Positions 12,136 to 14,208 of a stretch of 14,208 nucleotides of DNA are shown piece after piece. A program made the position numbers and the translations under genes. This DNA comes from Deltaproteobacteria bacterium (lineage in GTDB: Bacteria > Bdellovibrionota > UBA1018). The first letter of the stretch is position 1; each line of letters begins with the position of its first letter. The DNA is taken from the NCBI GenBank assembly GCA_013286765.1, contig JABDFB010000056.1:1-14208 (forward strand), written 5' to 3'. The notes under the pieces were generated by a model, which ran no database searches, was not told the DNA's origin, and worked only from the letters and a program-made list of their open reading frames with translations.

Positions 12136-14208
12136 ATGTCCAGCAATACCCAAAGAACTGAACAGCTCGTAGAGTTATTAGATCGTCGTATTTTAGTACT
12201 AGATGGTGCCATGGGTACTGCAATTCAGACTTTGAACTTAACCGCCGACGATTTCGGGGGACCTGACTTAGAAGGGTGTAATGAGTACCTGGTTATCACC
12301 CGGCCACAACTCATCCAGTCCATTCATGAAGGGTATTTGAAAGCTGGCTGCGATATTGTCGAAACCAATACCTTTGGCGGCACGCCGCTGGTTCTCAACG
12401 AATACGGTCTTGGGTCCCAGGCACATGAAATCAATTTTAACGCGGCTCAAATTGCGAGACGTGCGGCCGATCGCTATTCCACACCTGAGAAACCCCGTTT
12501 TGTGGCAGGCGCGATTGGCCCTACCACCAAAGCCATTTCGGTAACAGGCGGTGTAACGTTCGAAGAGCTGCAAGACCAATTCTATTTTCAAGCGAAAGCA
12601 TTAGTCGAAGGTGGGGTGGACTATCTTCTTTTAGAGACCTGTCAGGACACTCGGAATATTAAAGCTGGAATTTTAGGAATAGAGAGGCTCTTTGCAGAAA
12701 TTGGAATGCGTATTCCAATTGCAGTATCGGGAACAATTGAACCGATGGGAACCATGCTTGCGGGACAGTCTGTGGAAGCGCTATATGCCTCGCTAGCACA
12801 CTTAGATTTGCTGTATTTAGGCTTAAATTGCGCCACTGGCCCAGAGTTTATGACTGAGCATATTCGGTCATTGGCAAAGCTTTCGAAGTTTCGAATTGGG
12901 TGTGTGCCGAATGCTGGGCTTCCAGATGAAAACGGTTGCTATCTCGAAAACCCGGAAATGGTCGCGCAGGTACTCAAGCGATTTGTTGAAAATGACTGGG
13001 TGAATTTGGTGGGCGGTTGCTGTGGGACGCATGAAGGGCATATTCAAGCTCTGTCGGAGTTGGTCGCGCAAGCCGAGCCTCGAAAGCCTCAGGTGGTGGG
13101 GACCTCTTTTTTATCAGGTGTTGATTTTCTGGAAATCACGGATGAAATGCGACCGGTTATAGTTGGTGAACGTACCAATGTGATCGGAAGTAAGAAGTTC
13201 AAGACTCTCATTAACGAAGGAAAGTTTGAAGAAGCGTCAGAAGTCGCTCGAGCCCAGATTAAGGGCGGAGCGCAAATCGTCGATGTATGCCTTGCAAACC
13301 CCGATCGAGACGAGCTTCAGGATATGCGAAGGTTCTTGGAGCAAGCGGTAAAGAAGCTGCGCGCACCGTTCATGGTGGATTCGACGGACGCTCAAGTGAC
13401 TGAATTGGCTTTAACGTATTGCCAGGGTAAGGCGATTATTAATTCGATTAATCTCGAAGATGGTGAAGAGCGTTTTGAAAAAGTCGCTCCCATGGCAAAA
13501 AAATATGGAGCAGCCCTAGTAGTCGGTACGATTGATGACAATCCTGCGCAAGGAATGGGAATAACGCGAGCACGCAAGCTGGAAATCGCAGAACGCTCTT
13601 ACGATTTACTGACTAAGAAATACGGAATTTTACCGCAGGACATCTACTGGGATCCGCTGGTTTTTCCCTGCGGGACCGGCGATGCGCAGTACGTCGGATC
13701 TGCGACGGAAACGGTCGAAGGGATTCGGCTGATCAAGCAAAGATTTCCCGAAACACGGACGGTGCTAGGAATTTCCAATGTCAGCTTTGGACTTCCCAAT
13801 GCGGGTCGAGAAGTTTTGAATTCCGTGTTTTTGTATCATTGTGTTCAGGCCGGTTTGGACTTGGCCATCGTGAATTCTGAAAAACTAGAACGGTATGCGA
13901 GTATTCCAGAGGAAGAAAGAAGACTCGCTGAAAATTTGCTTTTTCCTCGCACTGGTTCCGACACCTCTCAAGACGCAATTCAAGACCCGATTGCCGAATT
14001 TGCCGCACATTTTAGAACGAAAAAAGAAACCGGAAAAAAGAAGGTTGAACTTCCCCTGATGGACCGCTTGCCTCGGTATATCATCGAAGGTTCCAAAGAC
14101 GGTTTGACGGAAGATCTCGCCATCGCACTAAAAGAGATGAAGCCGCTGGAAATTATAAACGGCCCTCTGATGAAGGGAATGGATGAAGTCGGGAAACTTT
14201 TTAACTCG
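12136..14208 (+). CDS. metH: Cobalamin-dependent methionine synthase MetH (3' partial)
   Basis: MetH transfers the methyl group of 5-methyltetrahydrofolate to homocysteine via methylcobalamin, in the cytoplasm. The frame is open from the ATG at 12136 to the window end (691 codons of about 1200). The start MSSNTQRTEQL...RRILVLDGAMGT matches the N-terminal layout of the E. coli enzyme. An in-frame ATG at 12052 would add 28 residues and lacks a ribosome site. No good Shine-Dalgarno precedes 12136 either. The homocysteine domain (about 1-320) has the zinc ligands: C232 in LNCATGPE and C295/C296 in GGCCGTHEG, with the same 63-residue spacing as in E. coli. The pterin domain follows, with VGERTNVIGSKKF (near residue 350), VDSTD and GISNVSFGLPNAGRE. 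The cap of the cobalamin module begins at YIIEGSKDGLTEDL, and the window ends in GMDEVGKLFNS. The DxHxxG cobalamin motif and reactivation domain lie beyond the window. No frame disruption is visible. Confidence 0.97.
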   Translation, partial: MSSNTQRTEQLVELLDRRILVLDGAMGTAIQTLNLTADDFGGPDLEGCNEYLVITRPQLIQSIHEGYLKAGCDIVETNTFGGTPLVLNEYGLGSQAHEINFNAAQIARRAADRYSTPEKPRFVAGAIGPTTKAISVTGGVTFEELQDQFYFQAKALVEGGVDYLLLETCQDTRNIKAGILGIERLFAEIGMRIPIAVSGTIEPMGTMLAGQSVEALYASLAHLDLLYLGLNCATGPEFMTEHIRSLAKLSKFRIGCVPNAGLPDENGCYLENPEMVAQVLKRFVENDWVNLVGGCCGTHEGHIQALSELVAQAEPRKPQVVGTSFLSGVDFLEITDEMRPVIVGERTNVIGSKKFKTLINEGKFEEASEVARAQIKGGAQIVDVCLANPDRDELQDMRRFLEQAVKKLRAPFMVDSTDAQVTELALTYCQGKAIINSINLEDGEERFEKVAPMAKKYGAALVVGTIDDNPAQGMGITRARKLEIAERSYDLLTKKYGILPQDIYWDPLVFPCGTGDAQYVGSATETVEGIRLIKQRFPETRTVLGISNVSFGLPNAGREVLNSVFLYHCVQAGLDLAIVNSEKLERYASIPEEERRLAENLLFPRTGSDTSQDAIQDPIAEFAAHFRTKKETGKKKVELPLMDRLPRYIIEGSKDGLTEDLAIALKEMKPLEIINGPLMKGMDEVGKLFNS

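Noticed and set aside
12116..12172. Possible 18-aa leader peptide (starts MLIYRLLCP) with AAAGAG upstream, overlapping the metH start
   Set aside because: No run of regulatory codons, and the overlap with metH in another frame would hinder rather than couple translation. Short frames like this are expected by chance.
12268..12591. 107-codon minus-strand open frame
   Set aside because: It lies antisense within the homocysteine-binding domain of metH, which is conserved throughout.

Overview
The window looks like a Gram-negative bacterial chromosome segment of moderate G+C. Two cobalamin-linked housekeeping genes sit at its ends and a block of large exported proteins lies between them. At the left edge (2-562, +) is a PduO-type ATP:cob(I)alamin adenosyltransferase lacking only a few N-terminal residues. 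At the right edge (12136-14208, +) are the first 691 codons of cobalamin-dependent methionine synthase MetH. The lineage cannot be fixed from sequence alone. A bdellovibrionotal or deltaproteobacterial-type genome is a guess from the long Sec-exported proteins of unknown family.

Everything between is on the minus strand and all four products carry N-terminal signal peptides. In transcription order they are: a 548-aa protein with two beta-rich domains joined by poly-serine linkers (10026-11672); a 1773-aa protein (4622-9943); a six-bladed propeller dehydrogenase of the sorbosone/glucose dehydrogenase type (3408-4502); and an 877-aa protein with a helical N-terminal part, a lysine tract, a Ser/Thr-rich linker, degenerate Sel1-like repeats and a Pro/Gln-rich tail (599-3232). 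Sampled lines of the unrecognised genes count at about 35-42% G+C. The adenosyltransferase, dehydrogenase and metH lines count at about 48-57%. The unrecognised genes therefore look compositionally distinct.

The most striking gene is the 1773-aa one. It has a signal peptide, an intact Hsp90-like GHKL ATPase domain (N-box ELGTNAVDS, then DFGEGM, then IGEFGQGFYS), a long charged and helical middle, a second GHKL domain that keeps its glycine motifs but lacks the usual catalytic Glu, and a C-terminal HEFVH zincin motif. An exported Hsp90-type ATPase fused to a putative metallopeptidase is unexpected because the periplasm has no ATP. An effector or toxin acting in another cell is one reading.

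The gene is bracketed by related repeats. Downstream is a perfect 26-bp inverted repeat (4521-4546 / 4591-4616) abutting the start of the dehydrogenase gene. Upstream is a diverged single copy (9996-10021). The dehydrogenase start codons lie inside a further short hairpin (4500-4518) and no Shine-Dalgarno is visible. The 463-bp divergent gap before metH (11673-12135) holds a small palindrome and a 12-bp tandem repeat, but no recognisable B12 or SAM riboswitch.
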